64,000 nt of DNA from Paramicrobacterium humi (GTDB lineage: Bacteria > Actinomycetota > Actinomycetes > Actinomycetales > Microbacteriaceae), in NCBI RefSeq assembly GCF_900105715.1, contig NZ_FNRY01000001.1, positions 2,914,001 to 2,978,000 on the forward strand, given 5' to 3'. Shown in pieces: positions 29,836 to 38,916 of the stretch. Below the pieces are notes generated by a model that was not told where the DNA came from, searched no databases, and saw only the letters and a list, made by a program, of their open reading frames with translations. Position 1 is the stretch's first letter; each line of letters begins with the position of its first letter. The position numbers and the translations under genes were made by a program.

Positions 29836-31278
29836 ATGACAACCGCAACGACCGCCAAGCAGGTCGCCATCAACGACATCGGATCTGCAGAAGACTTTCT
29901 GGCAGCGGTCGAGAAGACACTGAAGTTCTTCAACGACGGAGACCTCATCGAGGGCACTGTCGTGAAGATCGACCGCGACGAGGTTCTCCTCGACGTCGGA
30001 TACAAGACCGAGGGTGTTATCCCCTCCCGCGAACTTTCCATCAAGCACGATGTCGACCCGGCCGAGGTCGTGAAGGTCGGCGACACCGTCGAGGCGCTGG
30101 TTCTCCAGAAGGAGGACAAGGAAGGGCGTCTCATCCTGTCGAAGAAGCGCGCACAGTACGAGCGTGCCTGGGGCGACGTGGAGAAGATCAAGGAAGCCGA
30201 TGGCGTCGTGACCGGCCAGGTCATCGAGGTCGTCAAGGGTGGTCTCATCGTCGACATCGGACTCCGCGGGTTCCTCCCCGCTTCGCTCATCGAGCTGCGC
30301 CGCGTGCGCGACCTGACGCCGTACCTCGGCCAGGAGCTCGAGGCGAAGATCCTCGAACTCGACAAGAACCGCAACAATGTCGTTCTCTCCCGCCGTGCGC
30401 TGCTGGAGCAGACGCAGTCCGAGAGCCGCACGTCGTTCCTCAACAACCTGCACAAGGGTCAGGTTCGCAAGGGCATCGTCTCGTCGATCGTCAACTTCGG
30501 TGCGTTCGTCGACCTCGGCGGGGTCGACGGGCTCGTCCACGTCTCGGAGCTCAGCTGGAAGCACATCGAGCACGCGTCCGAGGTCGTCGAGGTCGGTCAG
30601 GAAGTCACCGTCGAGATCCTCGAGGTCGACCTGGACCGCGAGCGCGTGTCGCTCTCGCTCAAGGCGACGCAGGAGGACCCGTGGCAGGTCTTCGCCCGCA
30701 CGCACGCGATCGGGCAGATCACACCCGGCAAGGTCACCAAGCTGGTTCCGTTCGGTGCGTTCGTTCGCGTCGCCGACGGCATCGAGGGCCTCGTGCACAT
30801 TTCCGAGCTCAGCTCGAAGCACGTCGAGCTTGCCGACCAGGTCGTCTCCGTCGGCCAGGAGGTCTTCGTCAAGATCATCGACATCGACCTCGAGCGTCGC
30901 CGCATCTCGCTGAGCCTCAAGCAGGCAAACGAGGGCGTCGACCCCGAAGGGACCGAGTTCGACCCGGCACTCTACGGCATGCTCACCGAGTACGACGAGG
31001 AGGGGAACTACAAGTACCCCGAGGGCTTCGACCCGGAGACCAACGAGTGGAAGGAAGGCTTCGAGACTCAGCGCGAGAAGTGGGAGCAGGACTACGCTGC
31101 TGCCCAGGCTCGCTGGGAGGCTCACAAGAAGCAGGTTGCCGCCGCTCTCACGGACGAGGCCGCCGTCGAGGCGCCGTCCGGGGCTTCCTCCTTCTCGAGC
31201 GACGCACAGGGCGCCGGCACTCTCGCCGACGACGCTTCGCTCGCAGCGCTCCGCGAGAAGCTCTCGAGCAACTCCTGA
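29836..31278 (+). CDS. rpsA: 30S ribosomal protein S1
   Basis: 480 aa, the normal actinobacterial length. It has four S1 RNA-binding repeats (about 35-102, 120-186, 206-275 and 293-362), recognisable by repeats such as GTVVKIDRDEVLLDVGYKTEG, GAFVDLGGVDGLVHVSELS and GAFVRVADGIEGLVHISELS. An acidic, low-complexity C-terminus follows. It promotes mRNA binding by the ribosome. The final repeats are the conserved pair; repeats 1 and 2 are more divergent. A long leader with a hairpin precedes it and a terminator follows. Confidence 0.97.
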   Translation: MTTATTAKQVAINDIGSAEDFLAAVEKTLKFFNDGDLIEGTVVKIDRDEVLLDVGYKTEGVIPSRELSIKHDVDPAEVVKVGDTVEALVLQKEDKEGRLILSKKRAQYERAWGDVEKIKEADGVVTGQVIEVVKGGLIVDIGLRGFLPASLIELRRVRDLTPYLGQELEAKILELDKNRNNVVLSRRALLEQTQSESRTSFLNNLHKGQVRKGIVSSIVNFGAFVDLGGVDGLVHVSELSWKHIEHASEVVEVGQEVTVEILEVDLDRERVSLSLKATQEDPWQVFARTHAIGQITPGKVTKLVPFGAFVRVADGIEGLVHISELSSKHVELADQVVSVGQEVFVKIIDIDLERRRISLSLKQANEGVDPEGTEFDPALYGMLTEYDEEGNYKYPEGFDPETNEWKEGFETQREKWEQDYAAAQARWEAHKKQVAAALTDEAAVEAPSGASSFSSDAQGAGTLADDASLAALREKLSSNS

Positions 31279-31289
31279 TCGCCTGACCC

Positions 31290-31324
31290 TCGAGGCCGGC
31301 TCAGCACTGCTGGGCCGGCCTCGA
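31290..31324 (+). terminator. Hairpin terminator after rpsA
   Basis: 11-bp stem TCGAGGCCGGC and its complement around an inner CAGCACTGCTG hairpin; 12 nt after the rpsA stop. No U-tract. Confidence 0.65.
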
Positions 31325-31349
31325 CCGTGTCTCCACACTACGTGAGCGT

Positions 31350-31377
31350 TACTCCTGTAGGGTTGGCACGTACTCCT
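31350..31377 (+). promoter_or_regulatory. Promoter of the tetR-coaE-pcp operon with direct repeats
   Basis: A -10 box TAGGGT (31358-31363) lies between two copies of TACTCCT (31350-31356 and 31371-31377) spaced 21 bp apart, about two helical turns. The repeats could be operator half-sites for the TetR protein or another regulator. A leader of about 60 nt separates them from the GTG. Confidence 0.4.
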
Positions 31378-31432
31378 CCCGGCGCACCTGCCCGCCGATG
31401 GTCCTTTCCTGATCCCAAAGACAAGGTGTGAA

Positions 31433-32092
31433 GTGAACGTTGATTCGTTGACGAACTTCCTGACAATCGAATATGCAGACGCTTCGCTTCTGCGCAACAG
31501 CCCCCAGCAGAACCGAAGCCGCCAAAGTCTCGAAACCATCCTGCAGGTGTGCGGCCAGCTCATCGACGAGTCGGGCCACGCAGGAGTCACCACGGCCGAA
31601 GTGGCCAAGCGCGCCGACATCGCCATCGGCACGGTGTATCGCTTCTTCCCTGACCGCATCGCACTCATGCTGGGCGTGTACGACTACATGCTCGCTCGGT
31701 ACGTGCAGATCGCCCTCGACGCATTCGCCGAGAAGCCCGCCGAGACGTGGCAGGGGGCCTTCGCCACCCTGGTCGAGAGCACGGTCGTCGCCCGCCGCAC
31801 GATTCCCGGCTACAAGGCCACGCACTACCGCATTCTCGCGGACGATGAGAACCAGGGTAAGTACCAGGAGCGCACGCGCGCCTACGTTGACGCCGTTGTC
31901 GGGCTGCTCTCGCAGTACGAGGGCGTTCCGTCCGGTGAGGCATGGTGGGCACGGGTCGGCGTCGCGATCGAGCTCTCCCGCACGCTCCAGCGCCTCGCGT
32001 TCGACGACAGCCCCGAGGGCGACCCGGGGCTGCTTGAGGAAGCCGTGCGGGTGCCCGTCGACTACCTCTCATCCCACAGCGCCGACGCCTGA
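31433..32092 (+). CDS. TetR/AcrR family transcriptional regulator
   Basis: 219 aa. The N-terminal helix-turn-helix (about 37-82) reads GVTTAEVAKRADIAIGTVYRFFPDR, the TetR consensus; the C-terminal two-thirds is the helical ligand-binding and dimer domain. The first 25 residues extend beyond the minimal domain. GTG start after AAGGTGTGAA. coaE starts 1 nt after the stop, so it is co-transcribed with coaE and pcp; the ligand and regulon are unknown. Confidence 0.9.
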   Translation: MNVDSLTNFLTIEYADASLLRNSPQQNRSRQSLETILQVCGQLIDESGHAGVTTAEVAKRADIAIGTVYRFFPDRIALMLGVYDYMLARYVQIALDAFAEKPAETWQGAFATLVESTVVARRTIPGYKATHYRILADDENQGKYQERTRAYVDAVVGLLSQYEGVPSGEAWWARVGVAIELSRTLQRLAFDDSPEGDPGLLEEAVRVPVDYLSSHSADA

Positions 32093-32093
32093 C

Positions 32094-32702
32094 GTGTTGC
32101 TTGTCGGACTCACCGGAGGGATCGCATCCGGCAAATCGACTGTCGCTCGGATGCTGCACGAGCACGGCGCTGTCATCGTGGACGCCGACGTCCTCGCTCG
32201 CGAAGTCGTCGAGCCTGGCACACCCGCCTTGTCCGCGGTCGTCGAGCATTTCGGGGACGCCGTGCTTCAACCGGACGGCTCTCTTGACCGCGCGGCCCTT
32301 GCCGGCCGCGTGTTCGGCAACCCGACCGAGCTCGCTCGGCTCAATGGCATCGTCCATCCCGCGGTGCGGGAGGCGTCTCAGCAGCGCATCAGGGAAGCGG
32401 CCGCGGCCGACCCCGACGCGGTCATCGTCTACGACGTTCCGCTGCTCGCCGAGTCGCGCTCAACCGACGAGTTCGACCTCGTCGTCGTGGCGCACACGCC
32501 CGCCGCTGCTCGCGTCGACAGACTCGTCACCTTGCGCGGACTGGAGCGCACCGCGGCCGAGCAGCGCGTGACCGCGCAAGCCGACGACGAGACCCGGCTC
32601 GCTCTCGCGGATGTCGTGATCGACACCGCCGGCAGTCTCGAGCACACGCGCGAACAGGTTCACGCGCTCTGGCAGCGCCTGACGCGCGAGTCTCAGCCGT
32701 GA
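32094..32702 (+). CDS. coaE: Dephospho-CoA kinase
   Basis: 202 aa from GTG 32094, 1 nt after tetR. Last step of coenzyme A synthesis. P-loop GLTGGIASGKST near the N-terminus, substrate-binding DADVLAREVVEPG, LNGIVHPAVR, and YDVPLLAES. The length equals the short bacterial form, without the C-terminal UPF0157 domain fused in mycobacterial CoaE. It overlaps pcp by four bases. Confidence 0.95.
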   Translation: MLLVGLTGGIASGKSTVARMLHEHGAVIVDADVLAREVVEPGTPALSAVVEHFGDAVLQPDGSLDRAALAGRVFGNPTELARLNGIVHPAVREASQQRIREAAAADPDAVIVYDVPLLAESRSTDEFDLVVVAHTPAAARVDRLVTLRGLERTAAEQRVTAQADDETRLALADVVIDTAGSLEHTREQVHALWQRLTRESQP

Positions 32703-33316
32703 GTTCCGTCCTAGTCACGGGGTTCGAGCCGTTCGGCGGTGCGAGCGTCAACGCCTCGTGGGAAGCGGTGCGCCGTCTTCCCCTCCGCATTCGAAACGCC
32801 GACATCCACCGCGAGCTGATTCCGTGCACCTTCGCCGGTTCCGCGAGCGCCGTTCACGCCGCACTCGAGCGGCACCGGCCCGACGTCGTCGTGTGTGTCG
32901 GAGAGGCGGGGAGCCGCACACGCGTTTCGATCGAACGCGTCGCCGTGAACCTCGATGATGCGCGCATTCCCGACAATGCGGGCCAGCAGCCCCTCGACGC
33001 GCCGATCGACGCGGCCGGACCAGCGGCATACTTCTCTCGCATGCCGGTCAAGGCATGCGCTCTCGCCGTCGACCGTTCGGGAGTTCCCGCCGAGGTGTCC
33101 CTGACCGCAGGGAGCTACGTGTGCAATCACGTGTTCTACCGGCTCATGCGGATGCTCGAGAAGGAGCTGCCGCACGTCGTCGGCGGGTTCGTGCACGTTC
33201 CACGCGGCGAGACGATCGGGCCGGATGCCGCCGAACGAGCGCTCCGCGCCATCATCGAGACTGTCCTCGAGCGGGGCTCGGAGGATCTGCCGCTTCGAGG
33301 CGGCCGGGAAGACTGA
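32699..33316 (+). CDS. pcp: Pyroglutamyl-peptidase I
   Basis: 205 aa. A cytoplasmic cysteine peptidase removing N-terminal pyroglutamate. The start VLVTGFEPFGGASVNASWEAV is the family signature. The catalytic triad is recognisable as Glu in VSIERVAVN, Cys in GSYVCNHVFY and His in GGFVHVP. GTG start overlapping the coaE stop (GTGA), so translation is probably coupled. Confidence 0.93.
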   Translation: MSSVLVTGFEPFGGASVNASWEAVRRLPLRIRNADIHRELIPCTFAGSASAVHAALERHRPDVVVCVGEAGSRTRVSIERVAVNLDDARIPDNAGQQPLDAPIDAAGPAAYFSRMPVKACALAVDRSGVPAEVSLTAGSYVCNHVFYRLMRMLEKELPHVVGGFVHVPRGETIGPDAAERALRAIIETVLERGSEDLPLRGGRED

Positions 33317-33347
33317 CCCTCCAGCGGCGACTGTCAGACCCGAAGCT

Positions 33348-33353
33348 TAGACT
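33348..33353 (+). promoter_or_regulatory. -10 box of a leaderless promoter for uvrB
   Basis: TAGACT followed by 6 nt and ATG 33360. No LexA-type box was recognised around it. Confidence 0.55.
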
Positions 33354-33359
33354 CGAAGA

Positions 33360-35429
33360 ATGGAACCCACACGCTCTGTCCGGCCCTTCGAAGTGGTCAG
33401 CGAATACGAGCCGAGCGGTGACCAGCCGAAGGCGATCGCCGATCTCTCCCAGCGAATCAACGCCGGAGAAACAGACGTCGTGCTTCTCGGCGCGACAGGA
33501 ACGGGCAAATCGGCGACGACAGCCTGGCTCATCGAGGCCGTGCAACGACCAACGCTCGTCCTCGCGCACAACAAGACGCTCGCCGCGCAGCTCGCGAACG
33601 AGTTCCGCGAGCTCATGCCCAACAACGCTGTCGAGTACTTCGTGTCGTACTACGACTACTACCAGCCCGAGGCGTATGTCCCACAGACGGACACCTTCAT
33701 CGAGAAGGACTCGTCGATAAACTCGGAAGTGGAAAGACTCCGCCACTCCACGACGAACTCGCTGCTCAGCCGGCGCGACGTCGTCGTCGTGTCGACAGTC
33801 TCCTGCATCTACGGGCTCGGTGCCGCCGAAGAGTACCTCGACGCGATGGTCGCACTTCAAGTCGGGCAGCGTGTCGGCCGCGACGACCTGATTCGCGGTT
33901 TCATCGGCATGCAGTACAACCGCAACGACGTGGACTTCTCTCGGGGCAACTTCCGGGTCCGCGGCGACACGATCGAGATCATCCCGGTGTACGAGGAACT
34001 CGCGATCCGCATCGAGATGTTCGGCGACGAGATTGAGGCGCTGTACGCGCTGCACCCGCTCACGGGCGACATCGTGAAGACTCTCGATGCGGTTTCCGTG
34101 TTCCCCGCGACGCACTACGCCGCGAGCCCCGCGACGATGCACCGCGCGATCGGGACCATCCAAGAGGAGCTCACCGAGCGCCTCGCGGAGCTCGAGCGAC
34201 AGGGCAAGCTGCTCGAAGCGCAGCGGCTGCGCATGCGGACCTCGTTCGACCTCGAGATGATGGAGCAGATCGGGTTCTGCTCGGGCATCGAGAACTACTC
34301 GCGTCACATCGACGGCCGCAAGCCGGGGGAGGCCCCCCATTGCCTGCTCGACTACTTCCCCGAAGATTTCCTCGTCGTCATCGACGAGTCGCACGTGACG
34401 GTTCCGCAGATCGGCGCGATGTATGAGGGAGACGCCTCGCGCAAGCGCACGCTCGTCGAGCACGGCTTCCGGCTGCCGAGCGCGCTCGACAACCGGCCGC
34501 TCACCTGGAATGAGTTCAAGAACCGCGTCGGTCAGACCGTGTACCTGTCCGCGACCCCTGGACGGTATGAGCTCGGCATCGCCGACGGCGTGGTCGAGCA
34601 GATCATTCGCCCGACCGGGCTCGTCGATCCCGAGATCGTCGTGAAGCCGTCGGAGGGACAGATCGACGACCTGCTCGAGGAGATCCGCGCCCGCAGCGAG
34701 CGTGACGAGCGCGTGCTCGTCACGACGCTGACGAAGAAGATGGCGGAAGAGCTCACCGACTTCCTCACCGAAGCCGGAGTTCGCGTGCGCTACCTGCACT
34801 CCGATGTCGATACCCTGCGACGGGTCGAGCTCCTGACCGAACTGCGCGCGGGCGTGTACGACGTGCTCGTCGGCATCAACCTGCTGAGAGAGGGACTGGA
34901 TCTTCCGGAAGTGTCCCTCGTCGCGATTCTCGACGCGGACAAGGAGGGCTTCCTGCGCTCGTCCACGTCGCTCATCCAGACGATCGGTCGCGCGGCGCGC
35001 AACGTCTCCGGCCAAGTGCACATGTACGCCGACAACGTCACCGACTCCATGCGCTTCGCTATCGACGAGACGAACCGGCGCCGCGAGAAGCAGATCGCGT
35101 ACAACACTGAGAACGGAATCGACCCGACGCCGTTGCGGAAGAGGATCGCTGACATCACCGATGTACTCGCGCGCGAGGGCGCCGACACGGAGCAGCTCCT
35201 CGCCAAGCGGGGCGGCAATCGCGCAGGGTCACCGACGCCGTCGCTTCGCCACCACGAAGGCCTCGCAGCGGAGGGCGCCAACGATCTCGAGGCGATAATC
35301 GCAGACCTGAACGGGCAGATGCTCGCGGCCGCCGGTGAACTCAAGTTCGAGCTGGCCGCTCGCTTGAGGGATGAAGTCGCCGATCTCAAACGTGAACTGC
35401 GGCAAATGGAGAAGGCCGGACACATCTAG
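33360..35429 (+). CDS. uvrB: Excinuclease ABC subunit B
   Basis: 689 aa helicase-like damage-verification subunit of nucleotide excision repair. Walker A GATGTGKS, the beta-hairpin region [20 protein letters not shown], Walker B region VVIDESH, motif [30 protein letters not shown] (read in two parts) and motif [13 protein letters not shown]-terminal UVR domain (about 645-685) contacts UvrC. It works with uvrA and uvrC at 40.2-44.9 kb. Confidence 0.97.
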   Translation: MEPTRSVRPFEVVSEYEPSGDQPKAIADLSQRINAGETDVVLLGATGTGKSATTAWLIEAVQRPTLVLAHNKTLAAQLANEFRELMPNNAVEYFVSYYDYYQPEAYVPQTDTFIEKDSSINSEVERLRHSTTNSLLSRRDVVVVSTVSCIYGLGAAEEYLDAMVALQVGQRVGRDDLIRGFIGMQYNRNDVDFSRGNFRVRGDTIEIIPVYEELAIRIEMFGDEIEALYALHPLTGDIVKTLDAVSVFPATHYAASPATMHRAIGTIQEELTERLAELERQGKLLEAQRLRMRTSFDLEMMEQIGFCSGIENYSRHIDGRKPGEAPHCLLDYFPEDFLVVIDESHVTVPQIGAMYEGDASRKRTLVEHGFRLPSALDNRPLTWNEFKNRVGQTVYLSATPGRYELGIADGVVEQIIRPTGLVDPEIVVKPSEGQIDDLLEEIRARSERDERVLVTTLTKKMAEELTDFLTEAGVRVRYLHSDVDTLRRVELLTELRAGVYDVLVGINLLREGLDLPEVSLVAILDADKEGFLRSSTSLIQTIGRAARNVSGQVHMYADNVTDSMRFAIDETNRRREKQIAYNTENGIDPTPLRKRIADITDVLAREGADTEQLLAKRGGNRAGSPTPSLRHHEGLAAEGANDLEAIIADLNGQMLAAAGELKFELAARLRDEVADLKRELRQMEKAGHI

Positions 35430-35434
35430 GCCGC

Positions 35435-35440
35435 TACGGT
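35435..35440 (+). promoter_or_regulatory. -10 box of a leaderless promoter for the DUF4129/MoxR operon
   Basis: TACGGT followed by 6 nt and ATG 35447, the start of a 13-codon leader ORF. An overlapping alternative, TAGGGT at 35440-35445, would start transcription just after that ATG. Confidence 0.42.
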
Positions 35441-35446
35441 AGGGTC

Positions 35447-35488
35447 ATGGGCACCGCGGACCGCAGCAGACGAGGCGGCGCCCGGTGA
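35447..35488 (+). CDS. 13-codon leader ORF coupled to the DUF4129 gene
   Basis: ATG GGC ... TGA encodes MGTADRSRRGGAR. Its TGA overlaps the GTG start of the next gene (GTGA), and it begins at leaderless distance from a TACGGT box. The DUF4129 gene lacks a clear ribosome site, so translation of this ORF could deliver ribosomes to it. It is basic (four Arg) and unlikely to be a structured protein. It could be chance; the evidence is positional. Confidence 0.4.
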   Translation: MGTADRSRRGGAR

Positions 35489-36177
35489 GGCGACTTTTCG
35501 TTGTCGCCGCCGTCTTGTGCGTCGTTATCGTGCTCGCGGCGGCCCTCCAGGGGGCCGCGACGTTCACGGCGCCACGATGGGACACCTCGTGGCGCATAGC
35601 GCCGAGCGACCTTCCCGAACGTCCCGCGTTCGACAACGCCGACCAGAGCGCGAGTCCGGCACCCACGCCGGTGCACGGCGCCGCCCATGTCAATCCACTT
35701 CTCGTGATCGTTGTCCTCGCACTCATCGCGGTCGTCGTCCTCGCCTACATCCTCTTTCGCCTGCGCCAGCGCACGCCGCGGCGATTCACAACGTCCCTCA
35801 CGGGCGCGCCGCAAGGCGACGGCGGCGAGGTCGCGAGCACTCCCGCTGCCGAAGCCGACGTGCCGCCCGCGGTCATCCGCCGCGGCATTGCGCACGCGCT
35901 CGTTCAGATCCGAGAGGAGCGACCTCCAGGCGACGCGATCATCGCCGCGTGGCTGGGGCTGGAGGAGTCCGCCGAGGACAGCGGGCTTCACCGTCGCCCC
36001 GCGGAGACGGCCGCCGAGTTCACGGCCGCCGCAATCGCCCGGCTCGGCGCCGAGCACGAAGTGCGCGAGCTGCTCGCGCTGTACCAGGGAGTGCGCTTCG
36101 GCGGTCATCGAGCGACCGCTGCCGACGTCGTCCGCGCGACGGCATACCTCGAGACACTGAGGGAGCGGTGGTCGTGA
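35485..36177 (+). CDS. DUF4129 domain membrane protein
   Basis: 230 aa. N-terminal helix (about 3-23), a Pro/Ser-rich extracytoplasmic loop of about 45 residues, a second helix (about 70-93), then a cytoplasmic DUF4129 helical domain (about 125-228, with EERPPGDAIIAAWLGLEES and RRPAETAAEFT). DUF4129 proteins are regular partners of MoxR/DUF58 genes; molecular role unknown. GTG start overlaps the 13-codon leader ORF, and the stop overlaps the next gene. Confidence 0.8.
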   Translation: MRRLFVVAAVLCVVIVLAAALQGAATFTAPRWDTSWRIAPSDLPERPAFDNADQSASPAPTPVHGAAHVNPLLVIVVLALIAVVVLAYILFRLRQRTPRRFTTSLTGAPQGDGGEVASTPAAEADVPPAVIRRGIAHALVQIREERPPGDAIIAAWLGLEESAEDSGLHRRPAETAAEFTAAAIARLGAEHEVRELLALYQGVRFGGHRATAADVVRATAYLETLRERWS

Positions 36178-36647
36178 GCGCAGGGCGGCTGATCGGCATC
36201 GCCCTCGTGGGCGCCGCGCTCGGCGGCATCCTCTGGGTCGTCGGCCTCGCGTTGGAATTCTGCATTGCCGTCGCACTGATCGTCGTTATGCTCGGCGTGC
36301 TGTGGCTGTGTCGTCCCTCGGCCGAGGAGCTCACCTGGCCCGACCGCGAGCTCGAGCGACCCGCCGGCCGCCGCGATGATGTCTCTCGGCTCGGCTGGTC
36401 GCTGCGTCCCCAGCGAAGCGGGATCGGAGATGCCGGAATCAAGCGCGTGCGTGAGCTCGCCCGAGTGAGGCTGGAGCGGCGCAGTCTCGATCTCGACGAC
36501 GCCGGCGACGAGACGGAGATCGCGCGACTCCTCGGACCGCATGCGCGTCGCGTGCTGCGTCCTGGAGCAGACCCGGCCCCCAGTCTCGCGCACATCAATG
36601 CTGTGCTTGACCGTCTGAGCACCCTCACGAAGAAGGAGAACTCATGA
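36174..36647 (+). CDS. Small two-helix membrane protein of the MoxR operon, unknown
   Basis: 157 aa from GTG 36174 (GTGA overlap); another GTG two codons upstream is possible. Two N-terminal helices (about 3-24 and 27-47) are followed by a charged cytoplasmic domain with RELARVRLERRSLDLDD and INAVLDRLSTL near the end. No named family recognised. Position between DUF4129 and MoxR genes, with overlaps on both sides, implies it belongs to the same complex. Confidence 0.75.
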   Translation: MSAGRLIGIALVGAALGGILWVVGLALEFCIAVALIVVMLGVLWLCRPSAEELTWPDRELERPAGRRDDVSRLGWSLRPQRSGIGDAGIKRVRELARVRLERRSLDLDDAGDETEIARLLGPHARRVLRPGADPAPSLAHINAVLDRLSTLTKKENS

Positions 36648-37618
36648 CCGAATCCCTCAGCGTCTCCCGCATCGCCGAGCTCGGCGGCCACGTGCTCGAG
36701 CGCGTGCGAAGCGTCGCCGTCGATATGGACGATCCGCTCGAGGTCGCCCTCGCGAGCATCCTCGCCGGCGGGCATGTGCTGTTCGAAGACGTGCCAGGCC
36801 TCGGCAAGACTCTCGCGGCGCGAAGCCTCGCCGCCGCGCTCGGGCTCGACTTCCGCCGGTTGCAGTGCACCCCGGACCTGCTGCCCTCGGACGTCACCGG
36901 TTCGTTCGTGTACTCCCCGTCAACCGGTGAGTTCGAATTTCGGCCCGGACCGATCTTCACGGGACTGCTGCTTGCCGACGAGATCAACCGCACGACGCCG
37001 AAGACGCAGTCGGCACTGCTCGAGGCCATGGCGGAAGGGCAAGTGACCGTGGAGGGGCGGCGTTTTCCGCTCGCGCAGCCGTTCCACGTCGTCGCCACCT
37101 CGAACCCCATCGAGTATGAGGGAACGTACGCGCTCCCGGAGGCGCAGCTCGACCGTTTCATGGTCCGGTTGGCCGTCGGCTACCCCGATGCGGAGGGAGA
37201 GCAGCGCATCCTCCTCGCTCGCGTGGCCCGGCAGCACGAGGTCGCGACAGTCGAGCCCGTCATCGACGCGAACACGCTGCTGGGGATGCAGGAAGGAGTC
37301 GAGCGCGTGCACGTTGATCCGGACATCGCCCGCTATTGCGTCGACATCGCCGCGGCCACGCGCCGCGACGGAGCAGTGCAGGTCGGCGCGTCGCCGCGTG
37401 GCTCGCAGGCGCTTCTGCTCGTCGCCCGTTCGCTCGCGGTGCTCGCGGGCCGCGACTACGTCACTCCCGATGACGTGAAGCGTGTGGCCGTGCCCGTGCT
37501 CGCGCACCGTCTCTCGCTCACAGCGCAGGCCTGGGCGAACGGCACGAAGGCGGAGAACATCGTCGCGAGCGTGATCGGCGCCGTCGCGGGACCGCCCACC
37601 GTGCCGAGCGGAGCATGA
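36644..37618 (+). CDS. MoxR family AAA+ ATPase
   Basis: 324 aa. Walker A EDVPGLGKT, Walker B LLLADEINRTTPKTQSALLE with the MoxR insert AEGQVTVEGRRF, sensor 1 VATSNPIEYEGTYALPEAQ and arginine-finger region LDRFM. C-terminal lid domain from about 235. MoxR ATPases act as chaperones that activate or assemble partner complexes, usually with a DUF58/VWA protein. The substrate here is unknown. ATGA overlap with the upstream gene and with the DUF58 gene downstream. Confidence 0.93.
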   Translation: MTESLSVSRIAELGGHVLERVRSVAVDMDDPLEVALASILAGGHVLFEDVPGLGKTLAARSLAAALGLDFRRLQCTPDLLPSDVTGSFVYSPSTGEFEFRPGPIFTGLLLADEINRTTPKTQSALLEAMAEGQVTVEGRRFPLAQPFHVVATSNPIEYEGTYALPEAQLDRFMVRLAVGYPDAEGEQRILLARVARQHEVATVEPVIDANTLLGMQEGVERVHVDPDIARYCVDIAAATRRDGAVQVGASPRGSQALLLVARSLAVLAGRDYVTPDDVKRVAVPVLAHRLSLTAQAWANGTKAENIVASVIGAVAGPPTVPSGA

Positions 37619-38916
37619 GCGACTCGGCGCGCATGCGGACCGTGTGGCACCCCACGCGCGCGTTCGCCGCCGCGATCATCGTCGGGCTTCTGCTGCTTGG
37701 CGTTGCCGTCGTCGCATCACGACCCGACATCGGGTGCTTCGGGGTGCCCCTCGTGCTGTGGGCAGCCCTGCGCTGGCAGGGGCGGCCGCGATCGCCTGGC
37801 GAGAGCGGCATCCGAATCTCCGCCGAGAATCCAGACAGGACGCACGGTGGGCTGACCGTGCCGTTCACGCTTCGCGTCGACGCCGCGGAGCCCGCCCGGC
37901 TCGCGCAGCTGCGCGTGCGCACCGGGGGAGTGGAGGACCACGAGCTGATGCTCTCCGCTCGGCACGAGCTGTCGCTTCGCGGACGTATGCCCGCGCTGCA
38001 CTCCGGTCCCGTCACGGTCGCCGAGGCGCAACTGCGGCTGTTCACCGCTGACGGGGCATTCTTCACCGCACCGAGTGAGCCTGTCGCCGTCGGCTGCACG
38101 ATTCCGCCCGTCGTTCGTCCGCTCAGCCGGTTGCTGCTTCCCGCGCGCCTTCAGGGTCTGTCGGGATCCCACGAGTCCGCTCGGCCGGGCGACGGGGGAG
38201 AATTCCGCGACATCCACCCGTTCGCTCCGGGCGACCGGCTGCGGCGCGTCGACTGGAAGGCCACGGCCCGCCTTTCGCGACGTCCCGGCGATCTGTACGT
38301 TCGACGCACGTCCGCGCTCAGCGACGCCTCGATCGTTCTCGTCATGGACTCGGGCACCGACGTCGGTGAGGTCGTCGCCGAGTGGCCTGATGGCGACCCG
38401 CGACTGACCGGGACGCTCTCGCTCGACCTCGCGCGTGAGGCGGCGGCGTCGCTCGCCACCGCGTACGTGGAGAATGGCGATCAAGTGGCCTTCCACGACC
38501 TCAGCCTCGGCGCGCCGCACGTGCGGCGCGGCTCGGGCGCGCGGCACCTCGCGCGACTGCGCGCGGCCATCGCGGCGACGCGCGCGCACGGCACCTCCTG
38601 GCTGCGACGCCGCGCACCGGTGCTGCCGACGGGCGCGCTCGTGTACGTGATCTCACCGTTCCTCGATGACGAGGCCGGGCGACTCGCCGGAATGTGGCGG
38701 GCGAGCGGCCACCGTGTTATCGCCATCGATGTGCTCCCCGAACCGGTCCGCGACCGCCTCACTCGCGAGCAGGCCACCGCACACCGCATCCTCATGCTCG
38801 AGCGCGGAGACCGGCTCGGCGCTCTCGAGGCGGTCGGCGTGGAGCTGCTCCGCTGGGGCAGCGACGCCGAGGTGGAGGCGTCGCTTCTCGCACTGTCCCG
38901 GCGGAGGCGAGCATGA
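37615..38916 (+). CDS. DUF58 domain protein
   Basis: 433 aa. Two N-terminal membrane helices (about 16-35 and 38-53), a beta-rich region, then the DUF58 motif GEFRDIHPFAPGDRLRRVDWKATAR near 200-225. The C-terminal part is VWA-like (ASIVLVMDSGTD; DxSxS-type site only partly conserved as DSGTD). It is the standard partner of MoxR ATPases. Overlaps the ATPase gene upstream and the membrane-protein gene downstream by ATGA. Confidence 0.9.
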   Translation: MSDSARMRTVWHPTRAFAAAIIVGLLLLGVAVVASRPDIGCFGVPLVLWAALRWQGRPRSPGESGIRISAENPDRTHGGLTVPFTLRVDAAEPARLAQLRVRTGGVEDHELMLSARHELSLRGRMPALHSGPVTVAEAQLRLFTADGAFFTAPSEPVAVGCTIPPVVRPLSRLLLPARLQGLSGSHESARPGDGGEFRDIHPFAPGDRLRRVDWKATARLSRRPGDLYVRRTSALSDASIVLVMDSGTDVGEVVAEWPDGDPRLTGTLSLDLAREAAASLATAYVENGDQVAFHDLSLGAPHVRRGSGARHLARLRAAIAATRAHGTSWLRRRAPVLPTGALVYVISPFLDDEAGRLAGMWRASGHRVIAIDVLPEPVRDRLTREQATAHRILMLERGDRLGALEAVGVELLRWGSDAEVEASLLALSRRRRA

